Positions 28,239 through 35,942 of a stretch of 46,871 bases of DNA are shown here, one piece after another (position 1 is the stretch's first letter; each line of letters begins with the position of its first letter). Origin of the DNA: Acidobacteriaceae bacterium (GTDB lineage Bacteria; Acidobacteriota; Terriglobia; Terriglobales; Acidobacteriaceae); assembly GCA_003151335.1 (NCBI GenBank), contig PLXE01000084.1, forward strand, positions 37,568 to 84,438, given 5' to 3'. The notes beneath the pieces were generated by a model that saw only the letters and a list, made by a program, of their open reading frames with translations, was not told the origin of the DNA and did no database searches. The position numbers and the translations under genes are program-made.

Positions 28239-28718
28239 CTACTTCCCTGCCGCCGCGCTTTCCTGCGGCGCTGATGCTGCGGCGGTCGCGATCTCGTCCG
28301 CAGGAAACGGGTTCCCGCGCCTTGCACGCTGCGCCTGCACGTAACACTCGGCCATGCGTTGCACGCGTGGATCGTCATGTGGCCGGGGCCACAATGCGCT
28401 CACCGTCTCATACAGCAACTCTCCGTGACCCGCAGGCAGATAGTCGCGCTCGCAGACGAAGAGCACGTGCAGAATGCCGTCGCGTTCCTCGCCCAGCGCA
28501 AAGCGCACCGCATCGGCATGGCGCTCGGCGGGAAGCCGACTGCAAGTGTTGGCGTAGCCAAGATTGCAGCCCGAACGCAGTTCTTCGTCACTGGGCCGCG
28601 CGCCCTCGTGACCGGGAGCGGTGCACGTGCCCGCCCATCCTGCGCCCAGGGGGAGCCGCTGCGGAAACGGCCAGTCGGACTCGAATCGCTGTTCGGGCAT
28701 GAAGAAGGGGCAGGCCAC
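28239..28718 (-). CDS. Four-cysteine protein of unknown function, possible metal/Fe-S binder
   Basis: The preferred start is the GTG at 28718, because GCGAGG lies about 5 nt upstream; a TTG at 28733 is the alternative. The N-terminal half carries four Cys in a fixed-looking pattern: CPFF, then GTCTAPGH, then SGCNLGYANTC. The C-terminal half (RFALGEERDGILHVLFVCERDYLPAG and a helical tail) has one more Cys. Clustered Cys of this type usually bind zinc or an iron-sulfur cluster. The protein is soluble and 25 bp upstream of the thioesterase gene, so the two are probably cotranscribed. Confidence 0.7.
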   Translation of the reverse strand: MACPFFMPEQRFESDWPFPQRLPLGAGWAGTCTAPGHEGARPSDEELRSGCNLGYANTCSRLPAERHADAVRFALGEERDGILHVLFVCERDYLPAGHGELLYETVSALWPRPHDDPRVQRMAECYVQAQRARRGNPFPADEIATAAASAPQESAAAGK

Positions 28719-28861
28719 AAAATCCTCGCGCAACGCTCGTAAGAGTTAGACACTATTGTAATGGTGATATCAATCTTACGTCTCAAATGAGCGTCGCTTT
28801 CGGGGTTGAGGAAAGCATTTTACGAATTAGGAAGTGTTTCAAAAATAGTCTCAGGTCAGGC

Positions 28862-29023
28862 TTGTATCAGGGCACGGCTGCACAGGCTGCTGAAGAACCA
28901 GGTATCTCTGTCGGATTTAGGATGAGTTCCACAGGGAGATGCGCTGCAAAGCAGTTTTCAGGGGCTGAAGCCCAACTTATGGTTGGCCTGTTGCGGCACG
29001 GCTGAAGCCGTGCCCTGATACAA
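28862..29023. repeat. MITE-like element with 18-bp perfect terminal inverted repeats (162 bp)
   Basis: The ends are TTGTATCAGGGCACGGCT at 28862-28879 and its exact reverse complement at 29006-29023. The right end doubles back as GGCACGGCT-GA-AGCCGTGCC. The interior has another small palindrome (GGGGCTGAAGCCC near 28962). It encodes nothing and occupies most of the gap between two genes transcribed in the same direction. Elements of this appearance are typical non-autonomous repeats mobilised in trans. Confidence 0.85.
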
Positions 29024-29096
29024 AACAATTCATGAGATAGGTAGCTCGTCCTTTGGTGCCTGAGGAAGTCAATGGAGGCAGATAGGTTGATAGGTT

Positions 29097-30263
29097 CTAG
29101 TACTTCGGCACGCTTGGGTCCACCTTGTCGGACCAGGCAAGGATGCCGCCGGCCAGGTTCTTTACGTTGGCGAAGCCGGCCTGGCGAAGGAGGGTCACGG
29201 CCTTGGCGCTGCGCACTCCGCTGCGGCAGTGGGCGACGATTTCGCGGCTCGAGTCTAGCTCGTTCATGCGCGCGGGCAGCTCGCCGAGCGGGATGAGATG
29301 TCCGCCAAGGTTGCAGATCTGATATTCGTGCGGCTCGCGGACGTCGAGGATGAACACGTCGTCGCCAGCGTCGAGCCGGGCCTTCAGTTCCTCGGGGCGA
29401 ACTTCCGGCACGGCGGAAGTCGGCGGAGCTTCTTGAGTCTCGCCGCGTATGCCGCAGAACTCCTGGTAGTCGATCAGTTCGCGGATGGTGGGATTGGCGC
29501 CGCAGACTGGGCACTCCGGGTTCTTGCGCAGGCGCAGTTCGCGAAAGCGCATAGCCAGCGCGTCCACCAGCAACAGGCGGCCAATCAGCGGTTCGCCCGA
29601 GCCGAGGATGAGCTTGATGACCTCGGTCGCCTGAATCACGCCCAGCAATCCGGGAAGAATGCCGAGCACGCCGCCTTCGGCGCACGAGGGCACCAGCCCC
29701 GGCGGCGGCGGTTCGGGATAGAGACAGCGATAGCACGGGCCGCGCTCGGCGGCAAAGACGCTGGCCTGGCCTTCGAAGCGAAAGATGGAGGCGTAAACGT
29801 TGGGCTTGCCGGTGAGCACGCACGCATCGTTCACCAGATAGCGGGTGGGAAAGTTGTCGGTGCCATCGGCGACGATGTCGAACTGGCGAATGATGTCGAG
29901 CGCATTGGCGCTGCTGAGCTTGGTCTCGAACTTGCGAACGTTGACGAAGGGATTGATGGCGGCCAGTTTCTCCGCGGCGGAGTCGAGTTTGGGACGACCC
30001 ACGTCGGCTGTGGTATGGATGATCTGCCGCTGCAAGTTGGTGAGGTCCACCACATCGAAGTCAACCAGGCCCAGCGTGCCCACGCCGGCCGCGGCCAGAT
30101 ACAGCGCGAGCGGCGAGCCGAGTCCGCCGGTGCCCACGCACAGCACGCGCGCCGCCTTCAGCTTCTGCTGCCCCTCCATGCCGACCTCGGGCATGATCAG
30201 GTGGCGCGAGTAGCGCAGAATTTCGTCGTTGCTTAGGGTGGTGGCTGGCGGGCCGGTGAGCAT
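29097..30263 (-). CDS. moeB: MoeB/ThiF-type adenylyltransferase fused to rhodanese
   Basis: Residues 1-260 form an E1-like domain: nucleotide motif GTGGLGSPLALYLAAAGVG, the LQRQIIHTTADVGRPK stretch with conserved Arg/Gln, DGTDNFPTRYLVND, and two zinc CxxC pairs (CYRC and CPVC). Residues from about 280 form a rhodanese domain with active-site C346 in HCRSGVRS. Such MoeZ/MoeBR fusions adenylate the C-terminal Gly-Gly of a small sulfur carrier (MoaD, ThiS or CysO) and then transfer sulfur, in molybdopterin, thiamine or cysteine synthesis. The length (388 aa) fits. No carrier protein is next to it. Confidence 0.93.
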   Translation of the reverse strand: MLTGPPATTLSNDEILRYSRHLIMPEVGMEGQQKLKAARVLCVGTGGLGSPLALYLAAAGVGTLGLVDFDVVDLTNLQRQIIHTTADVGRPKLDSAAEKLAAINPFVNVRKFETKLSSANALDIIRQFDIVADGTDNFPTRYLVNDACVLTGKPNVYASIFRFEGQASVFAAERGPCYRCLYPEPPPPGLVPSCAEGGVLGILPGLLGVIQATEVIKLILGSGEPLIGRLLLVDALAMRFRELRLRKNPECPVCGANPTIRELIDYQEFCGIRGETQEAPPTSAVPEVRPEELKARLDAGDDVFILDVREPHEYQICNLGGHLIPLGELPARMNELDSSREIVAHCRSGVRSAKAVTLLRQAGFANVKNLAGGILAWSDKVDPSVPKY

Positions 30264-30373
30264 AGGGTGTTCGATGACAAGAAGAGGCGGACGGATTCTG
30301 ACGCGCTTGCCGAGTCAGCTTCTAATGCATTAGATTCGGTGATCACCACATTAAATCTCAGAGAGGTGTTGCA

Positions 30374-31036
30374 ATGGGTCTTAAGATTGGCGACGTGGCC
30401 CCTGATTTCGAAACTGAAACCACCGAGGGGCACATTCGCTTCCATGACTGGATTGGCGACTCGTGGGCGGTATTGTTCTCCCATCCCAAAGATTTCACAC
30501 CGGTGTGCACCACCGAGCTCGGCTACATGGCGAAACTCAAACCTGAGTTCGACAAGCGCAACGTCAAGATCATTGGCCTGAGCGTCGATCCCGTTGACAA
30601 CCACAAACGCTGGGCAGACGACATCAAGCAGACGCAGGGACACGCGCCCAACTATCCCATGATCGGCGACACCGACCTGAAGGTTGCCAAGCTCTATGGA
30701 ATGCTGCCGGCCAGTACGTCGGGGACGAGCGAGGGCAGAACGGCTGCCGACAACATGACGGTGCGCAATGTGTTCGTGGTCGGGCCCGACAAGAAAATCA
30801 AACTCATCATTGTTTATCCCATGACCACCGGGCGGAACTTCGACGAGGTGCTGCGCGTGATCGACTCCTTGCAATTGACCGCCAAGCACAAAGTCGCAAC
30901 GCCGGTGAATTGGAAGGCGGGTGAGGATGTGATCATTGCGGGCTCGGTCTCCGACGAAGAGGCGAAGAAGACATACCCGCAAGGTTGGAAGGCCCCCAGA
31001 CCGTATCTCCGAATTGTGCCGCAACCCAAGGGGTAA
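30374..31036 (+). CDS. 1-Cys peroxiredoxin (Prx6 family)
   Basis: The peroxidatic Cys is C45 in HPKDFTPVCTTELG, with the helper Thr and Pro of the PxxxTxxC motif. The 220-residue length and the C-terminal extension (ATPVNWKAGEDVIIAGSVSD, then YPQGWKAPRPYLRIVPQP) are the Prx6 arrangement. It reduces hydrogen peroxide and organic peroxides using an external thiol. GAGAGGTG precedes the ATG at good distance. It is divergent from the MoeB-rhodanese gene, and the promoters of both must lie in the 110-bp gap. Confidence 0.95.
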   Translation: MGLKIGDVAPDFETETTEGHIRFHDWIGDSWAVLFSHPKDFTPVCTTELGYMAKLKPEFDKRNVKIIGLSVDPVDNHKRWADDIKQTQGHAPNYPMIGDTDLKVAKLYGMLPASTSGTSEGRTAADNMTVRNVFVVGPDKKIKLIIVYPMTTGRNFDEVLRVIDSLQLTAKHKVATPVNWKAGEDVIIAGSVSDEEAKKTYPQGWKAPRPYLRIVPQPKG

Positions 31037-31110
31037 CGTGGGGAAGGCTGGATGGTTTGTTCGCCTGTCATCCTGAGTGCCACGTGGGCCTGCCGCTCAC
31101 CTATCGGAAT

Positions 31111-31217
31111 GAAAATTCACCACGGAGGCACGGAGATCACGGAGGAAACTCTATAGAAACCAAGAACTCCGTGTCCTCGGTGCCTCCGTGGTGAATGATT
31201 TTCGACGGAGCGACGAA
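31111..31217. repeat. Dispersed CACGGAG repeat, copy 2 (intact palindrome)
   Basis: The arms GAAAATTCACCACGGAGGCA and TGCCTCCGTGGTGAATGATT form a long inverted repeat; between them are CGGAGATCACGGAG and its partner CTCCGTG. The same sequence, interrupted, occurs at 7414-7545. It sits between two convergent genes and ends just before the stop of the enoyl-CoA hydratase homologue, where it may also stop transcription. Confidence 0.85.
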
Positions 31218-31231
31218 TCCGAAGGTGCGCC

Positions 31232-32041
31232 CTACTTTCCCGTCCAGCACGCGCGCCGCTTCTCCAGAAACGCCGAGATTCCTTCCTGCGCGTCGGTGGC
31301 GAGCGCATTCATGCTCATCACTTCTTTGGCATAGGCATAAGCTTTGGGCTGGTTGAGATCGATCTGCGTGTAGAACGCCTGCTTGCCCAGCGCGACCGTC
31401 AACGAGCTGGCTTCGGCAATGCGCGCGGCCAGTTTGCGGCTCTGCTCGGCCAACTCAGCTACGGGAACGACCAGGTTGATCAGTCCCCATTCCGCCGCCG
31501 TCACCGCGTCGATCATGTCGCCGGTCAGCAGCATCTGCAGCGCCCGTTTGCGTCCGACCGCCCGGCTGAGCGCGACCATCGGCGTGGTGCAGAAGAGTCC
31601 AATCTTCACGCCCGGAGTGGCAAACGCCGCCTGCTCGGAAGCCACGGCCAAATCGCAGGTCGCCACCAGTTGGCATCCGGCGGCGGTCGCAATGCCTTGC
31701 ACCTCCGCGATCACCGGCTGCGGAATCGATTGCACGCGCGTCATCAGTTCAGTGCAGACATCGAACACCTGGCGATACTCGTTGATGTCGCGTCCCACCA
31801 TCTCGCTCAAATCGTGGCCGGAGGAGAAGACCTTGCCGGCGGCCCGCAACAGCACCACACGCAGCGCGCGATCGCGGCCAATCTCGTTCAGGCAGTCAAT
31901 CAGCTCGGTCATCAACTCCAGCGACAGCGCATTGCGCCGCTGCGGGCGGTTCAGCGTCACAACCGCAATCTCTCCTTCGGTGTCGAACAGGATGCTCTGG
32001 TACTTGGCAACGGTGGTGGTGGTTTGCGATTCAGGCATCAC
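31232..32041 (-). CDS. Enoyl-CoA hydratase/isomerase family protein (ECHDC3-like)
   Basis: The 269-residue crotonase-fold protein has the expected NRPQRRNALSLELMTELIDC, the oxyanion-hole strands (KVFSSGHDLSEM and VQGIATAAGCQLVATCDLAV) and a C-terminal helical segment ending LEKRRACW. The catalytic Glu usually found in the 'P-E' position is replaced: the sequence reads FATPGVKIGLFCTTPMVALS. The second active-site position is also not Glu. ECHDC3-type proteins show the same GLFCTTP stretch and are not established hydratases. It therefore binds acyl-CoA, but water addition is doubtful. Confidence 0.9.
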   Translation of the reverse strand: MMPESQTTTTVAKYQSILFDTEGEIAVVTLNRPQRRNALSLELMTELIDCLNEIGRDRALRVVLLRAAGKVFSSGHDLSEMVGRDINEYRQVFDVCTELMTRVQSIPQPVIAEVQGIATAAGCQLVATCDLAVASEQAAFATPGVKIGLFCTTPMVALSRAVGRKRALQMLLTGDMIDAVTAAEWGLINLVVPVAELAEQSRKLAARIAEASSLTVALGKQAFYTQIDLNQPKAYAYAKEVMSMNALATDAQEGISAFLEKRRACWTGK

Positions 32042-32192
32042 GAAACTCCTTCTACGGTAATCGCCGTCAGCGATTCATTCTAATTTATGGGACCAATAAG
32101 TAGTCTTTGGGTTGAACCGAGCCGGAAATTCATCAGGCGTCTCAGGGAACGCTGGCGCAAACGACGGTGAACAACTGCGAGCTGCTGGCTGC

Positions 32193-33704
32193 CTACTGCA
32201 CTACCTCTGTCCCAAACTTCCGCTTGAATGTCTTCTCTCGCATGTAGTTGGTTACGGTGGTAAACGAGCCGGAAGAGACTACATCCGAGGTTGCCGAATC
32301 AATCAGGAAGAATGACGCGGTACAGGCACCGCTGAAATAGAGGCGGGTGCCGAGAAACAGGTTTTTCTTGGTTTGATTGCTGGCGCTCGACTTCAGCACT
32401 TTCAGGCCCAATAGGTAGGTGTCGGGCAGCTGAAGGTATCGGCTCAGTCGATCGGCGGAAGCATATTTCGCCAGGGGCGTGAGTCCGGCGCTGTCGGCCG
32501 TACCGAGGACTTTTACTAATGCGTCGCATCGCTCAAGCGCCGCCTTGAGATCGGCTACCTGCTGCCGCTTCTTCTCGATGGCGTTGTCGTTCCCGTTTTC
32601 GCCGATCGCTTGCTTCGCTTTCGTCAGTGCGTCTTTATCCCTCTCCACCTTCTTCTGGAGTTCGTCACTTTTTTTCCTCTGATCGTCGGTCGGCTTCTCT
32701 ATCGCTTTCAATACCTGCAACTCATCTTGGTCGCCTTTGAGCTTGTTCTCGGCATCGGTAAGTTTTTGAAACGGCGCATACAATTGCGCGTACACCTCAA
32801 TAGCCAGATCATGAATGACTGCCAGCTCCGCCATGCGGGCATAAAACCCTACGGGGGGACCCCGCTTACAGCCACCCGCCTTCTCGTTGAAGACTTCACT
32901 GGCCTTCAACTTGAAGAGCTTGTTCAACTCGCTCTGGTCAACCTCATCCGGCATGAAGTACTGGCCGGGCACGAACACGCGCGTGTTGTAGAGCACTCCT
33001 TCATTCGGCAGCGAACGCTTGGATTTGTAGATATTCGCCACCTCTTCCCCCAGGGTCAGTTCATCGATGCTGACTTCGGTCGACCTTCGCTCAACGTCGG
33101 TGCGGAACATCGCCAGCAGCGTCGCCACCGAGGAAACCAGGTTGGTCGCTCCGGTAATGCCCGCCTCAGCTTCTGCAGGAGCAAACTGCGGTCTAAATTC
33201 CGGAGGCAACCTCTTGGCCGCCGTTACCGCAAAGCAGAGGCTCTCGCGCTGCAAGGCCAGTTGCGGTTTGAAGGCAAGGTATTGCTGGACGCCGGTTAAG
33301 GATGCCTGATCGTAGATCACCAGCGTAATGTTCTTGTCTTTGTGGACCGGCGAGGCAATCGCGGTCTCAATGCGGTCATAGATTCGCTTCGCATCGGCGC
33401 GCATCGCGTTGTAGGCCAGCGTGGTAGCCTCGGCAAATGATTTGTCGTCTTGCGTGATGTTGCCGGCCAGCGGCTGCACCGGCGTGACCGCAGGCGCTCC
33501 CACCTTGGCCGCCAGGATCTGGTTCTGTGCGGTGATGATTTGTTGTTGCAGGGTCAGCGCATTGAGCTGATTTTGCAGCGCGGTCAGGTCAGGACTTGGC
33601 GGATTGGGCGCTGGCGCGGTCTGCGCCGCCAAACTCATCCCCGCCAAACTCATCCCCAACGTCACAAGGCAAACCGCGAGCTGCCATCCTTTGCGTTCGG
33701 TCAT
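32193..33704 (-). CDS. Large exported coiled-coil protein of unknown function (503 aa)
   Basis: The preferred start is the ATG at 33704, giving a signal peptide (QLAVCLVTLGMSLAGMSLAA, then AQ); the frame extends to 33776. The AGMSL repeat in the signal peptide is a 15-bp tandem duplication. The mature protein has a Gln-rich helix (LTALQNQLNALTLQQQIITA), a central region with DKNITLVIYDQASLTGVQQY, and a strongly charged coiled coil from about 320 to 410 (KLTDAENKLKGDQDELQVLK; KKSDELQKKVERDKDALTKA). The C-terminus is beta-rich (FLGTRLYFSGACTASFFLID). No family was recognised. It adjoins the accessory island but has no clear part in it. Confidence 0.75.
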   Translation of the reverse strand: MTERKGWQLAVCLVTLGMSLAGMSLAAQTAPAPNPPSPDLTALQNQLNALTLQQQIITAQNQILAAKVGAPAVTPVQPLAGNITQDDKSFAEATTLAYNAMRADAKRIYDRIETAIASPVHKDKNITLVIYDQASLTGVQQYLAFKPQLALQRESLCFAVTAAKRLPPEFRPQFAPAEAEAGITGATNLVSSVATLLAMFRTDVERRSTEVSIDELTLGEEVANIYKSKRSLPNEGVLYNTRVFVPGQYFMPDEVDQSELNKLFKLKASEVFNEKAGGCKRGPPVGFYARMAELAVIHDLAIEVYAQLYAPFQKLTDAENKLKGDQDELQVLKAIEKPTDDQRKKSDELQKKVERDKDALTKAKQAIGENGNDNAIEKKRQQVADLKAALERCDALVKVLGTADSAGLTPLAKYASADRLSRYLQLPDTYLLGLKVLKSSASNQTKKNLFLGTRLYFSGACTASFFLIDSATSDVVSSGSFTTVTNYMREKTFKRKFGTEVVQ

Positions 33705-33943
33705 CGGCCAACCCGGCGTAGCGATTGAACTCAGCAATGCTGCGGAATTGGGCGCAGATGCTCGGAACTCGCCCAAGCCCGCATTATCGAGGCTGGGACT
33801 TGGATTATCCGGCCAGGAGGTTAGAATTTCAATTGAATTGTGATCCTGCGCTGGCCCGCCAGGCGCGTATCGATGAACTGATGGATCAGATGCATTTCGG
33901 GATCAATAAGGCATCGGCGGAGAAGCCGCTGCGAGTGCAATAA

Positions 33944-34504
33944 TCAGCCCGTGTGATAGCGGAGGATTTGTTCAGCCTCCTGCTGATCGCGGGCAAGGGC
34001 CATCCAATAGGAACCTTCCAGCTTGCCGCTGATCTTGTGATCATGTTTGTCGAGATGAAACTCTTCAATGATGGCGGCCAATATCTCTTTGTGGAAATCG
34101 GCGCAGGACTTCAGGCATGAGCCGGCAATCGCCGAGAATGTCTCCGCCTTAAGATTGACGATGCCGGTGATTCCGGAATGCACCTGCCAGCTCCATTGCG
34201 GTTGCTGGACATCATAGATTTGAACGAACAAATCCCCAATCTTTAGCGCTCGACTTCTTAAATCGAGCCCTGACCAATGATCGATCTTCTGAGCCTGTCC
34301 GGGTGTTTTCGAAGGCCATAGGGTGAGGTGCTTGGCATCGATGCCTGCGCCCTGCTTCGTGATGAATTCGTGATAGACGGTATCGTCAAGGGTAATGCCA
34401 GGATTGGCGGCCTTGTATGCAACGATCTTTCGCGCGCACCGAAGCTTCTCGACTTCGGTGTAAATGATCATTTTCGGAATCGCGTCGGTGATCTTATCGT
34501 GCTG
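33944..34504 (-). pseudogene. 3' part of an unrecognised gene, cut by the insertion sequence
   Basis: About 187 codons are open in the frame that, upstream of 34504, reads through transposase sequence. The peptide (IPKMIIYTEVEKLRCARKIV; WSWQVHSGITGIVNLKAETF; IIEEFHLDKHDHKISGKLEG) is protein-like and unrelated to transposases. The junction with the transposase's HPTSEW segment marks where an element inserted into, or was deleted against, this gene. It may still be expressed from an internal start (a Met in IPKMII), but no ribosome site stands out. Confidence 0.5.
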
Positions 34505-35211
34505 CCCTACCCATTCCGAGGTCGGATGTTCCGTGACTCCAAAATGAAGCACCTTTCGCCGCTGGTGCTCCAGGACGATGAACACGAATAGTACGCGCAT
34601 CCTGACTGTGGGTACGGTGAAGAAGTCAATCGCGACGATCTCCCCCAGGTGTTCTGTAGAAAGGTCTTCCAGCTCTGTGACGGGGGCCGTTTGATCGTCC
34701 GCAGGATGCGAGAAACGGTGCGCTCGGAAATCTTGATTCCGAGCTTGAGAAGCTCGCCGTGAATGCGCGGCGCACGCCACAAAGAATTCGCCCGAGCCAT
34801 GTTCTGAATCAGATTGCGGATCGGCTTGCCAATCGATGGCCGTCCCACCTTCCTTCTCGGCTTGCAGGACAGTTGTGCCCAATAGCGACGGAAACGCTGC
34901 CGCTGCCAGCGAACGACCGTATCTGGGTGCACTTGAACCAAGGCTCGTCGCCAGCTCTTCCAAAGCCCTGCCAGCGCGATCCAGAACATGCGATCGGAGC
35001 GCCTTAACCGCGGGCGCTTACTGTGCCGCTTCTAGACAGCCAACTGTTGACGGAGGGCGAGGTTCTCCAGGACGAGGGCTTGATGGCCTCTGGTGAACAG
35101 CCAAATCAATCGAAACCAACCGAGTAGGAACGCGGACATGTCCGCTGATTGTTCCCTCCAGGTTATTGAAAAGTCAACATCGTTCTGGCGATCTGATTTT
35201 GGCGAAGGACA
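34505..35211 (-). mobile_element. Decayed insertion sequence with integrase-core transposase
   Basis: On the minus strand the transposase reads TRGHQALVLENLALRQQLAV, then a TAG stop (35032-35034), then KRHSKRPRLRRSDRMFWIAL, VHPDTVVRWQRQRFRRYWAQ, SLWRAPRIHGELLKLGIKIS and ISERTVSRILR. A 1-nt deletion near 34645 shifts the frame, after which it continues LGEIVAIDFFTVPTVRMRVL and VLEHQRRKVLHFGVTEHPTS with the first catalytic Asp of the rve/DDE core. It ends at about 34504, so the last third is missing. It is a dead element, inserted in an FRG-domain gene. Confidence 0.85.
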
Positions 35212-35562
35212 GGGCAAGCCATAGTGCTGCATAACGAACAGCCAATGCCAGTCGGTCGCCGGCTGGGCGGGAAGGTAGCGCGGCGCACGCAGCTTGAACT
35301 CCAACAGAAGATTGTGCTCGCTATACCACGCGTCACCCTTCTTCCGGCCGGGAGCAGCTTGCCGGTACCAGCCCGGATCGAGCTCCCACTCGACATTCGA
35401 GTGGCCGCGGAACCACGGTGAGATGTACCAGTCCACCCGAGGCGGCGTCCAGCGTTGGATGATCGTTTCGACCTCTCGGATAAATCCCGCGAGGCTCGTG
35501 GCCGTCGTGGTCGGGCACGAGAGGTCTCGCTGCACTGGTTCCCTGTGTTTTCCTCGCGTCAT
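35212..35562 (-). pseudogene. FRG-domain gene, 5' part, disrupted by the insertion sequence
   Basis: From an ATG at 35562 the frame runs SLAGFIREVETIIQRWTPPR, then YISPWFRGHSNVEWELDPGW, LLLEFKLRAPRYLP and TDWHWLFVMQHYGLP. These are the FRG-domain landmarks: a W-F-R-G motif, then an 'L.P..yR' segment and QHYGLP. In intact relatives QHYGxP is followed by TRLLDWT. Here the sequence switches to the insertion sequence (TGTCCTTCGCC) right after GLP. The residue pattern is like that of the intact FRG gene at 39931-40749, so these are paralogues, not one split gene. Confidence 0.8.
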
Positions 35563-35814
35563 CGTTCGCCTCGCCCTCTGAAGCGCCGCGGCCCTGGCGA
35601 CCGCGCTGGAGGGAGCGCTAATAGTTCCCGAGTGTCCAGAGGGTGCGACCGTTCCTCCCACGCACGGCCTCCCTCGCGCTGCTTCGTGATGCACTCGGTC
35701 GCCGGGCGCTCGCGACAGGAGTCTGATTCTGGACATTGCGGCGTGAGGTGTCAAGCGACCGTGCCCACCGAAGAGTCCGTGCCCGTGCCGGAGATCCTAC
35801 TTGGCATTTGCTGC

Positions 35815-35942
35815 CAGGTCCTTACGTGTTTCTGGTAGTGGCCCACGATCGTCGTCGCATTCTTCGCTTCAATGTGACCGCCCCCCACCCGACCGCCGCG
35901 TGGGCGGTAAGCAACTGCGGGAGGCATTTCCCTTCGATCTCA
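35815..35942 (+). mobile_element. Second integrase-core scrap, opposite strand
   Basis: The plus strand reads YVFLVVAHDRRRILRFNVTA then PHPTAAWA, and after a frame change QLREAFPFD. This is the same part of an integrase-type transposase as in the element at 34505 but clearly a different copy (HDRRRILRFNVTA versus HQRRKVLHFGVTE). Only about 40 codons survive. It abuts the stop codon of the lipase-CHAT gene at 35940. Confidence 0.75.

Noticed and set aside
29298-30236. 312-codon plus-strand frame opposite the MoeB-rhodanese gene
   Set aside because: It is an antisense shadow; the real gene has nucleotide-binding, CxxC and rhodanese motifs in order.
33725-33943. 72-codon plus-strand frame ending at 33943
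   Set aside because: It overlaps the signal-peptide region of the exported coiled-coil gene on the other strand, has no ribosome site and no recognisable domain.
33944-34963. Single 339-aa protein joining transposase and unknown sequence
   Set aside because: The frame is accidental: its N-terminus is out-of-frame transposase, the middle is the true integrase core after a 1-nt deletion, and the end belongs to another gene.
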